DNA of 64,000 nucleotides from Caryophanales bacterium (GTDB taxonomy: Bacteria; Bacillota; Bacilli; Exiguobacteriales; Exiguobacteriaceae): contig CABJAC010000001.1 of NCBI GenBank assembly GCA_902363455.1, forward strand, positions 1,429,952-1,493,951. Direction: 5' to 3'. A model generated the notes under the pieces. It saw nothing but the letters and a program-made list of their open reading frames with translations, was not told where the DNA came from and made no database searches. Each line of letters begins with the position of its first letter. Within the stretch, counting starts at the first letter, position 1. A program made the translations under genes and the position numbers. Positions 50,516 through 59,593 of the stretch are shown here, in pieces.

Positions 50516-50677
50516 CCTCAATCCCTCCTTTTCCTTTGTTTGATTATTCCTGTTCTATGCCGTTCAGAAACGCCGGTCGCCTAATTTCAATGACTTCTGG
50601 TCATTTCTGTACGATATACTCTAATTATAACCAAAACTGTATGGAAGAGGGATTTTGATTCCATGAGGAGGAACGGC

Positions 50678-50818
50678 GTGACAACAGAAGCAAATCAAAC
50701 ACTTTTTGAGAACATCATCAAGCAATCAAAACTTGGTCAGCTGCTTACGAAACCGACAGTACTGTCCGGTGGTCTTTTGCATCAGACGAACCAAATTCAG
50801 ACAACGACCGGGATGTAA
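50678..50818 (+). pseudogene. N-terminal fragment of a phosphotransferase (aminoglycoside kinase-like) gene
   Basis: GTG start with GAGGAGG upstream and a promoter-like TATAACC region. The 46 codons read ENIIKQSKLGQLLTKPTVLSGGLLHQTNQIQTTTG before an abrupt stop. This resembles the first lobe of APH/choline-kinase-like proteins (LSGGLLH...TTTG). The frame is cut exactly where a TnpB C-terminus begins, so the gene was truncated by an IS605-type element. The family call is by eye. Confidence 0.5.
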
Positions 50819-50970
50819 ACGCAGGACTAAATCTTTAACAAGAAGCCGAACGTATCTTAGCTTCTTCGACCGTCGGGACGACGGGGCTAGCCTGATAAAG
50901 TTTCGACCGTCAAGTCGGATAACTCAGGAATCCTCCACCTCTAAGCAAAGCGTAGGTGGAGGTAGTTCAA
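50806..50970 (+). mobile_element. TnpB C-terminal tail and right end (omega-RNA region) of an IS605/IS1341 element
   Basis: Codons 50806-50838 read DRDVNAGLNL and stop, the invariant end of TnpB (third RuvC motif). About 130 nt later the element ends in AGGAATCCTCCACCT...AGGTGGAGGTAGTTCAA, the right-end hairpin and TTCAA boundary typical of TnpB elements. The segment between would encode the 3' guide scaffold. The rest of tnpB and the left end are missing. Confidence 0.65.
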
Positions 50971-51100
50971 TGGAGTGTCGTTTTCCATCAAATCAGGAGT
51001 TAGATTCGTTTTTAACGGAATTGAATGAGCATGTGAATTATCAGTTATCGATTGTAATTAATAAATGAGCGAATACTACTTCACGATTATGAACACACGA
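50971..51100. other. segment after the TnpB element end
   Basis: A 32-codon frame (50970-51068; MECRFPSNQELDSFLTELNEH...) is open but has no ribosome binding site. It may be the displaced 3' end of the interrupted gene. Not called as a gene. Confidence 0.3.
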
Positions 51101-51101
51101 A

Positions 51102-51132
51102 AGCCTTGCCTCCGTTAACCGGAAGCAAGGCT
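51102..51132. terminator. intrinsic terminator of adhE
   Basis: AGCCTTGC pairs with GCAAGGCT with an inner TCCG/CGGA step, in the 3' region of adhE. Confidence 0.65.
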
Positions 51133-51176
51133 CTTTTCAATTGCCATGGTATTTTTCTCTCTATTTAAATACCTTC

Positions 51177-53771
51177 TTAAATACCTTCGTAAGCAAATTC
51201 CATGATTTGACGGAGTTCCGTCACGAGCGGCATTTTCGGATTCGCCGTTGTACATTGATCCTCAAACGCGTCGACGGCCATCTTGTCGAGTTTCGCCTCA
51301 AAGTCGGCTTTTTTGATGCCTTGGGCTTTAAACGACATCTTGATGTTGAGGCGTTGTCCGAGCTCACTGACGGCTTGGATGAACGACTCGACACCTTGTT
51401 CCGTCGTTGCTGCCGGCAGACCGAGGTAACGCGCGATTTCGGCATACCGTTCATCCGCAATAAACGATTCGTATTTCGGGAAGGCTGCCAGTTTTGTTGG
51501 TTTTGTTGCATTGTATCGGATGACGTGCGGCATCAGAATCGCATTTGTCCGACCGTGTGGTGTGTGGAACTCCCCACCGATTTTGTGCGCGATCGAGTGG
51601 TTGATGCCGAGGAAGGCATTCGCAAACGCCATTCCGGCCATCGTTGAGGCATTGTGGACTTTTTCGCGTGCTTCGGCATCTGAACCGTTATCGTAAGCAC
51701 GTGGCAAGTACTCAAAGATCATCTTGATTGCTTTTAACGCCAGTCCATCCGTATAGTCGTTCGCAAGGACAGAGACGAACGCTTCTGTTGCGTGTGTCAA
51801 AACGTCCATCCCTGTATCCGCCGTGATAGAGGCAGGCACCGTCATGACGAACTCCGGATCGACGATGGCAACGTCTGGTGTCAATGCATAGTCAGCAATC
51901 GGATACTTAACGTTTTTCTCTTTGTCGGTGATGACGGTGAACGGTGTGACTTCTGATCCCGTACCGGATGTTGTCGGAATGGCAACGAATTTCGCTTTGT
52001 TACCGAGTTCCGGGAATTTATAGGCCCGTTTGCGGATATCCATGAACTTTTGACGGAGGTTCGAGAACGTTTCGTTTGGCTGCTCGTAGAATAACCACAT
52101 GCCTTTCGCAGCATCCATCGCCGATCCGCCACCGAGGGCGATAATCAAGTCCGGTTTAAAATCACGCATTGCTTGGGCACCGACTTGAACAGTCGTCACG
52201 GATGGATCCGGTTCGACTTGGTCAAAGATCCGGTAGCTGACGCCGGCCGGCAAGTTACGGATGACTTTGTCGGCATAACCGAACTCAACCATCGATTGAT
52301 CGGTGACGATCAACGCCCGAGAAACATTTTGAATCGATTTCAAGTATTGAACCGAGTTTTTTTCAAAGAAAATCTTTTCCGGTACTTTGAACCACTGCAT
52401 GTTCACGCGTCGTCTCGCCACCTTCTTGACATTGAGTAGATGTTTCGCCGTTACGTTTTCTGAAACCGAGTTTTTCCCGTATGATCCGCAACCGAGTGTC
52501 AACGATGGTGTCAATTCGTTGTAGAGATCGCCGATTCCGCCGTGTGCCGACGGACTGTTGACGAGAATACGGCAGGCTTTCATCCGGAGACCAAATGCCG
52601 TCATCAACTCATCGTTTGTTGTATGAATGACGGCCGTATGACCAAGTCCGCCGATTTCAAGCATGCGTTCTGCGACGTGGAAAGCATCATTCGTTGAGGC
52701 GACACTGTACGCACCGAGGACAGGACTTAATTTTTCGTGTGACAACGGTTCTTCCGCCCCGACTTTTTCGAGTTCCGCAACTAGCATGACCGTGTTACTC
52801 GGAACGTCGATGCCGGCTTTTGCTGCGATCCAGGTCGCCGGTTTCCCGACGATGTCCGCATTGACGGCACATGTATCGGTTTTGATGACCAGTGCTTCCA
52901 GACGTTTTTTCTCGTCCGGTGTACAGAAGTAGCAACCGAGTGCTTCCATTTCTGCCCGCACTTCGGCATAAATCTCTTGATCGACGATGACCGCTTGCTC
53001 AGACGCACAAATCATTCCGTTATCAAATGTTTTTGAGAGAACCAAATCACTGACGGCGCGTTTGATTTTAGCTGTTTTTTCGATGTAACACGGTACGTTA
53101 CCCGGTCCGACACCAAGCGCTGGTTTTCCGGTCGAGTACGCCGATTTGACCATGCCGGCTCCGCCTGTCGCAAGGACCATCGCGATATCGGTATGATTCA
53201 TCAAGACTTTCGTTGCTTCGAGTGACGGTTGTTCGACCCACTGGATACAATCTTTTGGTGCACCCGCTTTGACGGCCGCATCGCGTAATGTTTTCGCTGC
53301 TTCGAGTGAACAGTTTTGTGCGGACGGATGGAAGGCGAAGACGATCGGGTTACGCGTCTTGATCGCAATCAACGCTTTGAACATCGTCGTTGATGTCGGA
53401 TTCGTCACTGGTGTGACGCCACAGACGACACCGACCGGTTCCGCGATATAGGTGATGCCATTTTGGACGTCTTCTTCTAAAATCCCGACCGTTTTTTCAT
53501 TCCGAAGACTATTATAGATGTATTCTGTAGCGAACATGTTTTTGATCATTTTATCTTCAAAGACACCGCGTCCTGTCTCTTCGACCGCGAGACGTGCCAG
53601 TTCGACGTGACGTTCCAGACCGGCGAGCGCCATGTCCCGAACGATCGTATCGATTTTCGTTTGATCAAATGTCAGTAATTCTTGAAGTGCCGTTTGACCT
53701 TTCGCGACGATTTGATTGATTGCTTGTTCGACAGGTGAGACATCTTGTTTGATTTTTTCTTTGACAGCCAT
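51177..53771 (-). CDS. adhE: bifunctional acetaldehyde-CoA/alcohol dehydrogenase
   Basis: 864 residues from the ATG after GGAGG. The N-terminal aldehyde dehydrogenase domain (to about 440) has catalytic Cys in [11 protein letters not shown] and [14 protein letters not shown]. The C-terminal iron ADH domain (from about 450) has [15 protein letters not shown] and metal ligands in [33 protein letters not shown]. It reduces acetyl-CoA to ethanol and regenerates NAD+ in fermentation, forming spirosomes in known cases. Two TGTGA-N6-TCACA sites upstream fit redox control by Rex and Fnr-type regulators. Confidence 0.96.
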   Translation of the reverse strand: MAVKEKIKQDVSPVEQAINQIVAKGQTALQELLTFDQTKIDTIVRDMALAGLERHVELARLAVEETGRGVFEDKMIKNMFATEYIYNSLRNEKTVGILEEDVQNGITYIAEPVGVVCGVTPVTNPTSTTMFKALIAIKTRNPIVFAFHPSAQNCSLEAAKTLRDAAVKAGAPKDCIQWVEQPSLEATKVLMNHTDIAMVLATGGAGMVKSAYSTGKPALGVGPGNVPCYIEKTAKIKRAVSDLVLSKTFDNGMICASEQAVIVDQEIYAEVRAEMEALGCYFCTPDEKKRLEALVIKTDTCAVNADIVGKPATWIAAKAGIDVPSNTVMLVAELEKVGAEEPLSHEKLSPVLGAYSVASTNDAFHVAERMLEIGGLGHTAVIHTTNDELMTAFGLRMKACRILVNSPSAHGGIGDLYNELTPSLTLGCGSYGKNSVSENVTAKHLLNVKKVARRRVNMQWFKVPEKIFFEKNSVQYLKSIQNVSRALIVTDQSMVEFGYADKVIRNLPAGVSYRIFDQVEPDPSVTTVQVGAQAMRDFKPDLIIALGGGSAMDAAKGMWLFYEQPNETFSNLRQKFMDIRKRAYKFPELGNKAKFVAIPTTSGTGSEVTPFTVITDKEKNVKYPIADYALTPDVAIVDPEFVMTVPASITADTGMDVLTHATEAFVSVLANDYTDGLALKAIKMIFEYLPRAYDNGSDAEAREKVHNASTMAGMAFANAFLGINHSIAHKIGGEFHTPHGRTNAILMPHVIRYNATKPTKLAAFPKYESFIADERYAEIARYLGLPAATTEQGVESFIQAVSELGQRLNIKMSFKAQGIKKADFEAKLDKMAVDAFEDQCTTANPKMPLVTELRQIMEFAYEGI

Positions 53772-53915
53772 GTTAGGTTTCCTCCCTATTTTGGAACGAA
53801 TCTGAGTCTGCATTTCCCTACAGCATGTTAGGAATGCCAAGCTGATTTCGAATAGTTTGTGCTTTCCTTCACAAATCAATCATACCGTCTTTTTCTCCAT
53901 TTGTGCATGACTATC

Positions 53916-53933
53916 CTGTGAACTATTTCACAC
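53916..53933. promoter_or_regulatory. Rex-like operator upstream of adhE
   Basis: CTGTGAACTATTTCACAC is a near match to the Rex consensus TTGTGAAATATTTCACAA (15 of 18). It also fits TGTGA-N6-TCACA of Crp/Fnr proteins. It lies 145-163 bp before the adhE start. Confidence 0.65.
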
Positions 53934-53997
53934 CAATGAGAGCGTTTTCAACGAATCCATCCGTTCTGACGCAAGGATTCTCTTTTTTGTCCCGCCC

Positions 53998-54015
53998 CTG
54001 TGACAACTGTCACAG
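53998..54015. promoter_or_regulatory. Crp/Fnr-type operator between adhE and the carbonic anhydrase gene
   Basis: CTGTGACA-AC-TGTCACAG is a perfect 8-2-8 palindrome with the exact TGTGA-N6-TCACA form. Its centre is 82 bp from the Rex-like site and about 98 bp before the carbonic anhydrase start. Confidence 0.6.
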
Positions 54016-54104
54016 CAAATCATGAATCTGCTTGTCTGACCAATCGTTCATCGTGTACGCTAGAAATAGTTCCATCATTCATTTGTCTTAAAGGAGGAAG
54101 TATC

Positions 54105-54656
54105 ATGTCAGTCGTTAATCAAATGCTTGCGTTTAATCAACAGTTCGTCGAAGAGAAACAATACGAACCATTCATCTCGGATAAGTTCCCGGATAAGAAG
54201 GTTGTGATTCTGACCTGTATGGATGCACGTTTGACGGAGCTCCTTCCCCACGCGCTTGGTCTGAAAAACGGTGATGCCAAAATCATCAAGAATGCCGGGG
54301 CCGTCCTGTCCCATCCATTCGGATCTGTCATGCGGTCAATTCTCGTCGCTCTCTACGCCCTCGGCGCGGAAGAAGTCATTGTCATCGGACATCATGACTG
54401 CGGCATGAGTACGATCGATCCGGCGAAGATGATTGCGGAGATGCAAGACCGTGGCATCAACGAACAAGTCCTGCACACACTCGATGCTTCCGGCGTCGAC
54501 TTGAAGCAATGGTTACGCGGCTTCACATCCGTCGAAGAAAACGTCGGTCACTCGGTTGGATTGATCAAAAACCACCCGTTGTTGCCACCAGGTACGGAAG
54601 TGCACGGACTCGTCATCGATCCGGGAACAGGAAAACTTGATCAAGTCGATTGCTGA
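54105..54656 (+). CDS. beta-class carbonic anhydrase (YtiB-like)
   Basis: 183 residues from the ATG after AAAGGAGG; the longer frame from 54000 runs over the operator. Zinc ligands are Cys in LTCMDARL and His/Cys in IGHHDCGMS, with the Asp-Arg dyad in MDARL. It interconverts CO2 and bicarbonate in the cytoplasm. Divergent from adhE across a shared regulatory region. A terminator follows. Confidence 0.92.
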   Translation: MSVVNQMLAFNQQFVEEKQYEPFISDKFPDKKVVILTCMDARLTELLPHALGLKNGDAKIIKNAGAVLSHPFGSVMRSILVALYALGAEEVIVIGHHDCGMSTIDPAKMIAEMQDRGINEQVLHTLDASGVDLKQWLRGFTSVEENVGHSVGLIKNHPLLPPGTEVHGLVIDPGTGKLDQVDC

Positions 54657-54676
54657 ATCGCTCTTTAATGTAGAAG

Positions 54677-54719
54677 AAAGGTATGACCTGCCTCGATTTG
54701 ACGCCGGTCATACCTTTTT
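54677..54719 (+). terminator. intrinsic terminator
   Basis: AAAGGTATGACC pairs with GGTCATACCTTT across about 17 nt, followed by T. Confidence 0.85.
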
Positions 54720-54730
54720 GTGTTTTTTTC

Positions 54731-54759
54731 TTGACAGTCAAAAGAACGGTCTGTATGAT
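54731..54759 (+). promoter_or_regulatory. sigma-A promoter of the YuiF-like gene
   Basis: TTGACA, 17-bp spacer, TATGAT, a near-consensus promoter 45 bp before the start. A small palindrome, ATACTTTAGTAT, follows the -10 and could bind a regulator. Confidence 0.75.
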
Positions 54760-54804
54760 ACTTTAGTATAGTACAGTGATACCAAAAGAAAGTGTGGTTT
54801 TAAA

Positions 54805-56127
54805 ATGTTTAATGCAGTCATCATTGCCGTTGTTTTATTATTTGCTTTAGCGATCTTCCGCGTCCATATCGTACTCGCGATGGTCCTGAGTGCCATCGTC
54901 GGTGGAGTGGTCGGCGGACTCAGTTTAACGAAGACGATCGAGACGTTTGCCGGCGGGCTCGGCGCTGGAGCCGAAATCGCCCTCAGCTATGCCTTGCTTG
55001 GTGCATTCGCCGTCGCCTTGTCGAAAACCGGTTTGCCGGATGCATTGGCTCATGCCTTAATCACCCGTTCGAAGCGAACGGCTGACGCCGCATCGGTCAA
55101 AAAATTAAAAGGGTTCATCACCTTCGCGATTTTGTTACTGGCGATCAGTTCACAAAACGTCTTGCCGATCCACATCGCCTTCATCCCGATCATCATTCCA
55201 CCGTTACTCGGCTTGTTTAATGAAATGAAGATTGACCGTCGTTTGATGGCAATCGTCATGACATTTGGTCTCGTCACACCGTACATGTTCTTGCCGGTCG
55301 GATTCGGGGATATCTTCTTGAATCAGATTTTGTTAAAGAACATCGAAGATAACGGAATGAATATCGCCGGTGCTTCCGTCATCCAAGCGATGGCGATTCC
55401 TGCACTCGGAATGCTCGTTGGTCTGTTGATCGGTCTTTATAACTACCGTAAGCCGCGGGAGTACGAAATGCGCAACATCGCACCGGACGATTACGAAATT
55501 CCGGTCATCACGAAAACGAAGTTGTTCCTCAGCGGACTCGTCGTTCTCGCGACACTGGCTGTCCAACTGACGACCGAATCAATGATCATTGCGGCAACGA
55601 CAGGACTTGTCTTGTTCCTCGTCCTTCGCCTTGTCCGCTTCAGTGAAGCAGACGATGTCATCACACGCGGTATGCGGATGATGTCATTTATCGGTTTCGT
55701 CATGATTTCAGCAAACGGATTCTCCAATGTCCTGCGCGAGACGGGTGACATCAACCCACTCGTCGAGAATTCCAAATCGTTAATGGGGGATTCGCAACTC
55801 GTTGCCGCCTTCGTCATGCTGTTGATTGGTCTCCTCGTCACGATGGGGATCGGCTCAAGCTTCTCGACGGTTCCGGTCATCGCTGCCATCTTCGTGCCAC
55901 TCTGCATGCAGTACGGATTCAGCTTGGAAGCGACGATCGCCATCATCGGAACAGCCGGTGCGCTCGGAGATGCCGGAAGCCCGGCTTCCGACTCAACGCT
56001 TGGTCCGACAAGTGGATTGAATGCGGATGGTCAACACGATCACATGCGTGAAACGGTCATCCCGACGTTCCTGCACTACAACATTCCACTGTTAATTTTC
56101 GGAACGATTGCTGCCGTCGTCTTGTAA
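54805..56127 (+). CDS. yuiF: Na+/H+ antiporter NhaC-like family transporter (YuiF-like)
   Basis: 440 residues with about eleven to twelve membrane helices. Similarity to B. subtilis YuiF is clear in HIVLAMVLSAIVGGVVGGLSLTKTIETFAGGLGAGAEIALSYALLGAFAVALSKTGLPDALAHALI and in the late GTAGALGDAGSPASDSTLGPTSGLNADGQHDHMRETVIPTFLHYNIPLL. The family is annotated as Na+/H+ antiporter or amino-acid transporter; the substrate here is not fixed by sequence. A strong promoter precedes and a terminator follows. Confidence 0.88.
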   Translation: MFNAVIIAVVLLFALAIFRVHIVLAMVLSAIVGGVVGGLSLTKTIETFAGGLGAGAEIALSYALLGAFAVALSKTGLPDALAHALITRSKRTADAASVKKLKGFITFAILLLAISSQNVLPIHIAFIPIIIPPLLGLFNEMKIDRRLMAIVMTFGLVTPYMFLPVGFGDIFLNQILLKNIEDNGMNIAGASVIQAMAIPALGMLVGLLIGLYNYRKPREYEMRNIAPDDYEIPVITKTKLFLSGLVVLATLAVQLTTESMIIAATTGLVLFLVLRLVRFSEADDVITRGMRMMSFIGFVMISANGFSNVLRETGDINPLVENSKSLMGDSQLVAAFVMLLIGLLVTMGIGSSFSTVPVIAAIFVPLCMQYGFSLEATIAIIGTAGALGDAGSPASDSTLGPTSGLNADGQHDHMRETVIPTFLHYNIPLLIFGTIAAVVL

Positions 56128-56145
56128 GCGATCAAAAAAACGATC

Positions 56146-56182
56146 AAGAACCAACGTCTCGACGGGCGTTGGTTCTTTTTTT
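56146..56182 (+). terminator. intrinsic terminator
   Basis: AAGAACCAACG pairs with CGTTGGTTCTT across 10 nt, followed by T. Confidence 0.88.
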
Positions 56183-56344
56183 AGCGCGAGGTCGTTTGTC
56201 TCAAATCATTGTGGGACGCTTGTTCACGTGTATTCAAAGATGCGACTGGCATATTTGTTTAATCCGTTTGATGAATTGTTCTTCCATTTTCCGACTTTCT
56301 TCTCTAATATAAAAGAATGAAGTGCAGTTGAAGGAGTGTTCCAT

Positions 56345-56938
56345 GTGTTATCTCAAGTTGTCAATAACGTTTTATTGTATCTCGCTGATTTAGGTTATTT
56401 CGGAATCGCGCTAGGCTTGATGATTGAAATCATTCCGAGTGAAATCGTTTTGTCCTATGGCGGATTTATGATTTCCCAAGGAACAATCAATTGGCCGCTC
56501 GCTATTGTTGCTGCCGTCATTGGTGGTCTATTCTCACAATTATTTTTATACTGGTTCGCCCGTTACGGAGGTCGACCATTAATTTTGAAATATGGAAAGT
56601 ACGTTTTGATTACGGAACACCATCTCGATCTCGCAGAACGCTGGTTTTTGAAATATGGACAAGGTGTCATTTTTGGTGCCCGTTTCATTCCAGTCGTCCG
56701 TCATGCCATTTCAATTCCGGCTGGTCTTGCGAAAATGGATCAAACGAAATTTTCACTCTATACCATTCTCGCTATCATTCCGTGGTCAATCCTTTTCCTA
56801 TACCTCGGAGAAACGCTTGGCACGAATTGGCGTTCCATCAAAGAGGTCGCCGCCCCTTATACGAATGGTGTATTAATTGCTGCTGTCGTCATGATTATTT
56901 TGTATGTCGTCCTAAAAAAACGTCAACGCACCACTTAA
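56345..56938 (+). CDS. DedA family membrane protein
   Basis: 197 residues from GTG 56345; the GTG at 56336 overlaps the AAGGAG site and is rejected. The DedA/SNARE-associated domain is shown by the re-entrant EIIPSEIVLSYGGFMISQG segment, WFLKYGQGVIFGARFIPVVRHAISIPAGLAKM and IPWSILFLYLGETLG. Five to six membrane segments. Members flip polyprenyl phosphates or phospholipids or support the proton motive force. A terminator follows. Confidence 0.9.
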   Translation: MLSQVVNNVLLYLADLGYFGIALGLMIEIIPSEIVLSYGGFMISQGTINWPLAIVAAVIGGLFSQLFLYWFARYGGRPLILKYGKYVLITEHHLDLAERWFLKYGQGVIFGARFIPVVRHAISIPAGLAKMDQTKFSLYTILAIIPWSILFLYLGETLGTNWRSIKEVAAPYTNGVLIAAVVMIILYVVLKKRQRTT

Positions 56939-56950
56939 TTCAAGCTTTGC

Positions 56951-56978
56951 AGTCTGCCCACCGCGGCAGACTCTTTTT
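56951..56978 (+). terminator. intrinsic terminator
   Basis: AGTCTGCC pairs with GGCAGACT across 6 nt, followed by CTTTTT. Confidence 0.8.
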
Positions 56979-56996
56979 AAAAAGGAGCGACTTATC

Positions 56997-57866
56997 TTGG
57001 ATACTTCCAACACATTAAAAATTCACCTAGATCGCGTTACCGCATCTCAAGTTACCGGAAAACACGTTGCCACCGGATTGACGATTTCAGGACAAATCAT
57101 GATGATTGAAGAAATTTACGATATAAAACGCCATCGAAATGTTCTGCATGTTCATCGCCTGCACGACCAATGGCGGACAACAACAATCGTCGCTCAAGCC
57201 GAAACGGAATTCAGTTATGTCGACTCATTTTCCGACGGACGGATTTTGCTCGTCGCTTCCCGTTGTGATGACGACATCGACGGCTCTTGGTTACCAAACG
57301 CGTTCATTTACGATCAATCCGGTCTTCTCCTCGACAGTTATTGTCTTGATGACGGAATTCAAAACGTCCATATTGATGAAAAAAATCAGATTTGGGTCAG
57401 TTACTTTGATGAAGGTGTGTTTGCCGATCTGGCGACGAATTCAATTGGTTCCTTTGGACTTGCTGTATTTAATGAGTTTGGACAAGTGGTCTTTAAGAAC
57501 AAAGAGTATCCGATCGATGATTGTTATGCGCTGAATGTCTGTGCGTCAGACGATGCCTGGTTCTTTTACCATCCGGATTACCGGATCGTTCACTTTTATA
57601 AAGGCAACAGCACAAGTTACCAAGTCCCACTGCGCCACTTCTCGGACTTCATCGTGCAAGGCGAATCTTTGATTTCAACAGACAATGAACATACGTATTT
57701 GTTACAGCAAGAAGGAGATACGTATGTCGAGAAAGCCCGCATCTTATTTGAATCGGAAAAAGGATCGTTGCTTCAAGGTACCATCAAAATGCGTCAGAAC
57801 CGAATCGTCCTCTCTACCGATACCCGTCTTTATGCCGGAACGTTCTCGGATTTCATTCCAGAATAA
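56997..57866 (+). CDS. hypothetical protein, beta-propeller-like, 289 residues
   Basis: TTG start with AAAAAGGAG 9 nt upstream. The sequence consists of repeated beta-strand units with the SDGRILLVASR, NVHIDEKNQIWVSYFDEGVF and ASDDAWFFYHPDYRIVHF patterns, typical of propeller blades. Soluble, with no signal peptide. No specific family recognised. A terminator follows. Confidence 0.65.
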   Translation: MDTSNTLKIHLDRVTASQVTGKHVATGLTISGQIMMIEEIYDIKRHRNVLHVHRLHDQWRTTTIVAQAETEFSYVDSFSDGRILLVASRCDDDIDGSWLPNAFIYDQSGLLLDSYCLDDGIQNVHIDEKNQIWVSYFDEGVFADLATNSIGSFGLAVFNEFGQVVFKNKEYPIDDCYALNVCASDDAWFFYHPDYRIVHFYKGNSTSYQVPLRHFSDFIVQGESLISTDNEHTYLLQQEGDTYVEKARILFESEKGSLLQGTIKMRQNRIVLSTDTRLYAGTFSDFIPE

Positions 57867-57875
57867 CCAATCGCC

Positions 57876-57906
57876 GAACCCCTTCATTTTGAAGCGGTTC
57901 TTTTTT
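57876..57906 (+). terminator. intrinsic terminator
   Basis: GAACC.CTTCA pairs with TGAAG.GGTTC, followed by six T. Confidence 0.8.
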
Positions 57907-58058
57907 CATTTCCTTTCATTTTCAGCAAAAAAAAACAATGACATTTTCAGAAAAAGCTTTCTATTCTCTTTTTTAAGATAGTATACTCATGTTTATAGCG
58001 TTTCGAACTTGTCTGACAAGTTCAGGATTTATTCATTTTTTGGTACATGGGGGTACTT

Positions 58059-59420
58059 ATGGAATCGAACTTAAAGCGGGAACTGACAGCACGACAAGTA
58101 CAAATGATTGCCTTAGGGGGAACCATCGGAGTGGGTCTATTTCTTGGATCGTCGAGTACGATTGCTTGGACCGGACCATCCGTCATTTTGGCCTACATGT
58201 TGGCAGGTGTCTTCATCTTTTTGATCATGCGGGCTTTAGGCGAGATGGTCTACACCCATCCACATACAGGATCGTATGCCAAGTTTGCCAATGATTACAT
58301 TCATCCGGCAGCCGGCTTCATGACAGCGAGCAGCAATATCTTCAACTGGGTCATCGTCGGCATGAGTGAAGTCATTGCCGTCGGTGCCTACATGCGGTTT
58401 TGGTGGCCGGATTTACCGACCTGGATTCCGGGAGTCGTCGTCATCGTCATTTTGACACTGGCAAATCTTGCATCGGTCAAAATGTTCGGTGAACTCGAGT
58501 TTTGGTTTGCATCCGTCAAAGTCATTACGATTATTCTGATGATCATTGCCGGTCTCGGAATCATCCTGTTTGGTTTCGGGAACGACGGGGCGCCGATCGG
58601 TTTCTCAAATCTTTGGTCGCACGGCGGCTTCTTCACGAACGGCTTCAGCGGCTTCTTCTTTGCCCTTTCGATCGTCTTTGCATCTTACATCGGTGTCGAA
58701 TTGATCGGCGTAACCGCCGGAGAGACAAAGGATCCGGAAACGAATATCACCCGCGCCATCAACGGTGTTATTTGGCGGATCTTAATTTTCTATGTCGGAG
58801 CGATTTTCATCATCGTCACCGTCTATCCGTGGGATCAGCTCGCGGATATCGGCAGTCCATTTGTTGCGACGTTCGCTAAAGTCGGAATTACAGCAGCTGC
58901 TGCTATCATCAACGTTGTCGTCATCACCGCGGCAATGTCCGGTTGTAACTCGGGAATTTTCAGCTCGAGCCGGATGATTTATACGCTCGCGGAAAAAGGA
59001 CAAATGCCGTCTATTTTCTTAAAAGTCAACAAAAACGGGATTCCTCTATATACGGTCCTTGCCGTATCAGCCGGGATCTTCATCGGGGTCATCCTTGATA
59101 TCGTTCTGCCGTTTTTACTCGGGAAAGACACGAATATCTTCGTCTATGTTTACAGTGCCTCGGTCTTGCCGGGAATGGTACCATGGTTCGCCATCTTGAT
59201 CAGCCATATTCAGTACCGGAAGATGGAAGCGGACCGGATTGCCGATCATCCGTTTAAGATGCCGGGAGCACCCTATACGAACTACATCACGGTTGTCGTA
59301 CTCTTGACGGTTTTAGTCGGTATGTTGTTTAACGATGAGACACGTGTCTCGATTTTAATCGGAATCGTTTTCTTGATTCTCAGCGCTCTTTATTATGGAT
59401 TCAAGGTTAAAAAGTCTTGA
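58059..59420 (+). CDS. amino acid permease (APC superfamily, AAT family)
   Basis: 453 residues with twelve predicted helices. AAT-family signatures: LKRELTARQVQMIALGGTIGVGLFLGSS near the N-terminus, the ALGEMVYTHPHTGSYAKFA segment and SFASYIGVELIGVTAGETKDPE. Proton-coupled uptake of an amino acid, as in AroP, ProY or CycA; substrate unknown. ATG 58059 is chosen over 58047 because GGGGG lies 6-10 nt before it. A terminator follows. Confidence 0.9.
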   Translation: MESNLKRELTARQVQMIALGGTIGVGLFLGSSSTIAWTGPSVILAYMLAGVFIFLIMRALGEMVYTHPHTGSYAKFANDYIHPAAGFMTASSNIFNWVIVGMSEVIAVGAYMRFWWPDLPTWIPGVVVIVILTLANLASVKMFGELEFWFASVKVITIILMIIAGLGIILFGFGNDGAPIGFSNLWSHGGFFTNGFSGFFFALSIVFASYIGVELIGVTAGETKDPETNITRAINGVIWRILIFYVGAIFIIVTVYPWDQLADIGSPFVATFAKVGITAAAAIINVVVITAAMSGCNSGIFSSSRMIYTLAEKGQMPSIFLKVNKNGIPLYTVLAVSAGIFIGVILDIVLPFLLGKDTNIFVYVYSASVLPGMVPWFAILISHIQYRKMEADRIADHPFKMPGAPYTNYITVVVLLTVLVGMLFNDETRVSILIGIVFLILSALYYGFKVKKS

Positions 59421-59503
59421 TAATCGATTAAAAGCGATCCTCAACACATAGACTTTCTTCTTTTCTCTTATTTTTAAGTAGTCGCTCGCTAAAAAACATC
59501 ACG

Positions 59504-59540
59504 AATAGGGAGGCGGATTTTATGATCCGACCTCCCTATT
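59504..59540. terminator. bidirectional intrinsic terminator
   Basis: AATAGGGAGG.CGGAT pairs with ATCCG.ACCTCCCTATT across 6 nt, between convergent genes. Confidence 0.8.
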
Positions 59541-59593
59541 GTAGTATGCAGACTACATTTCAAACCGACTTCACGTTCAGCTGTTAAATAGAA

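Noticed and set aside
51177..53879. 900-residue AdhE from the upstream start
   Set aside because: The first 36 codons lack a ribosome binding site; GGAGG and MAVKEK at 53771 give the usual AdhE N-terminus.
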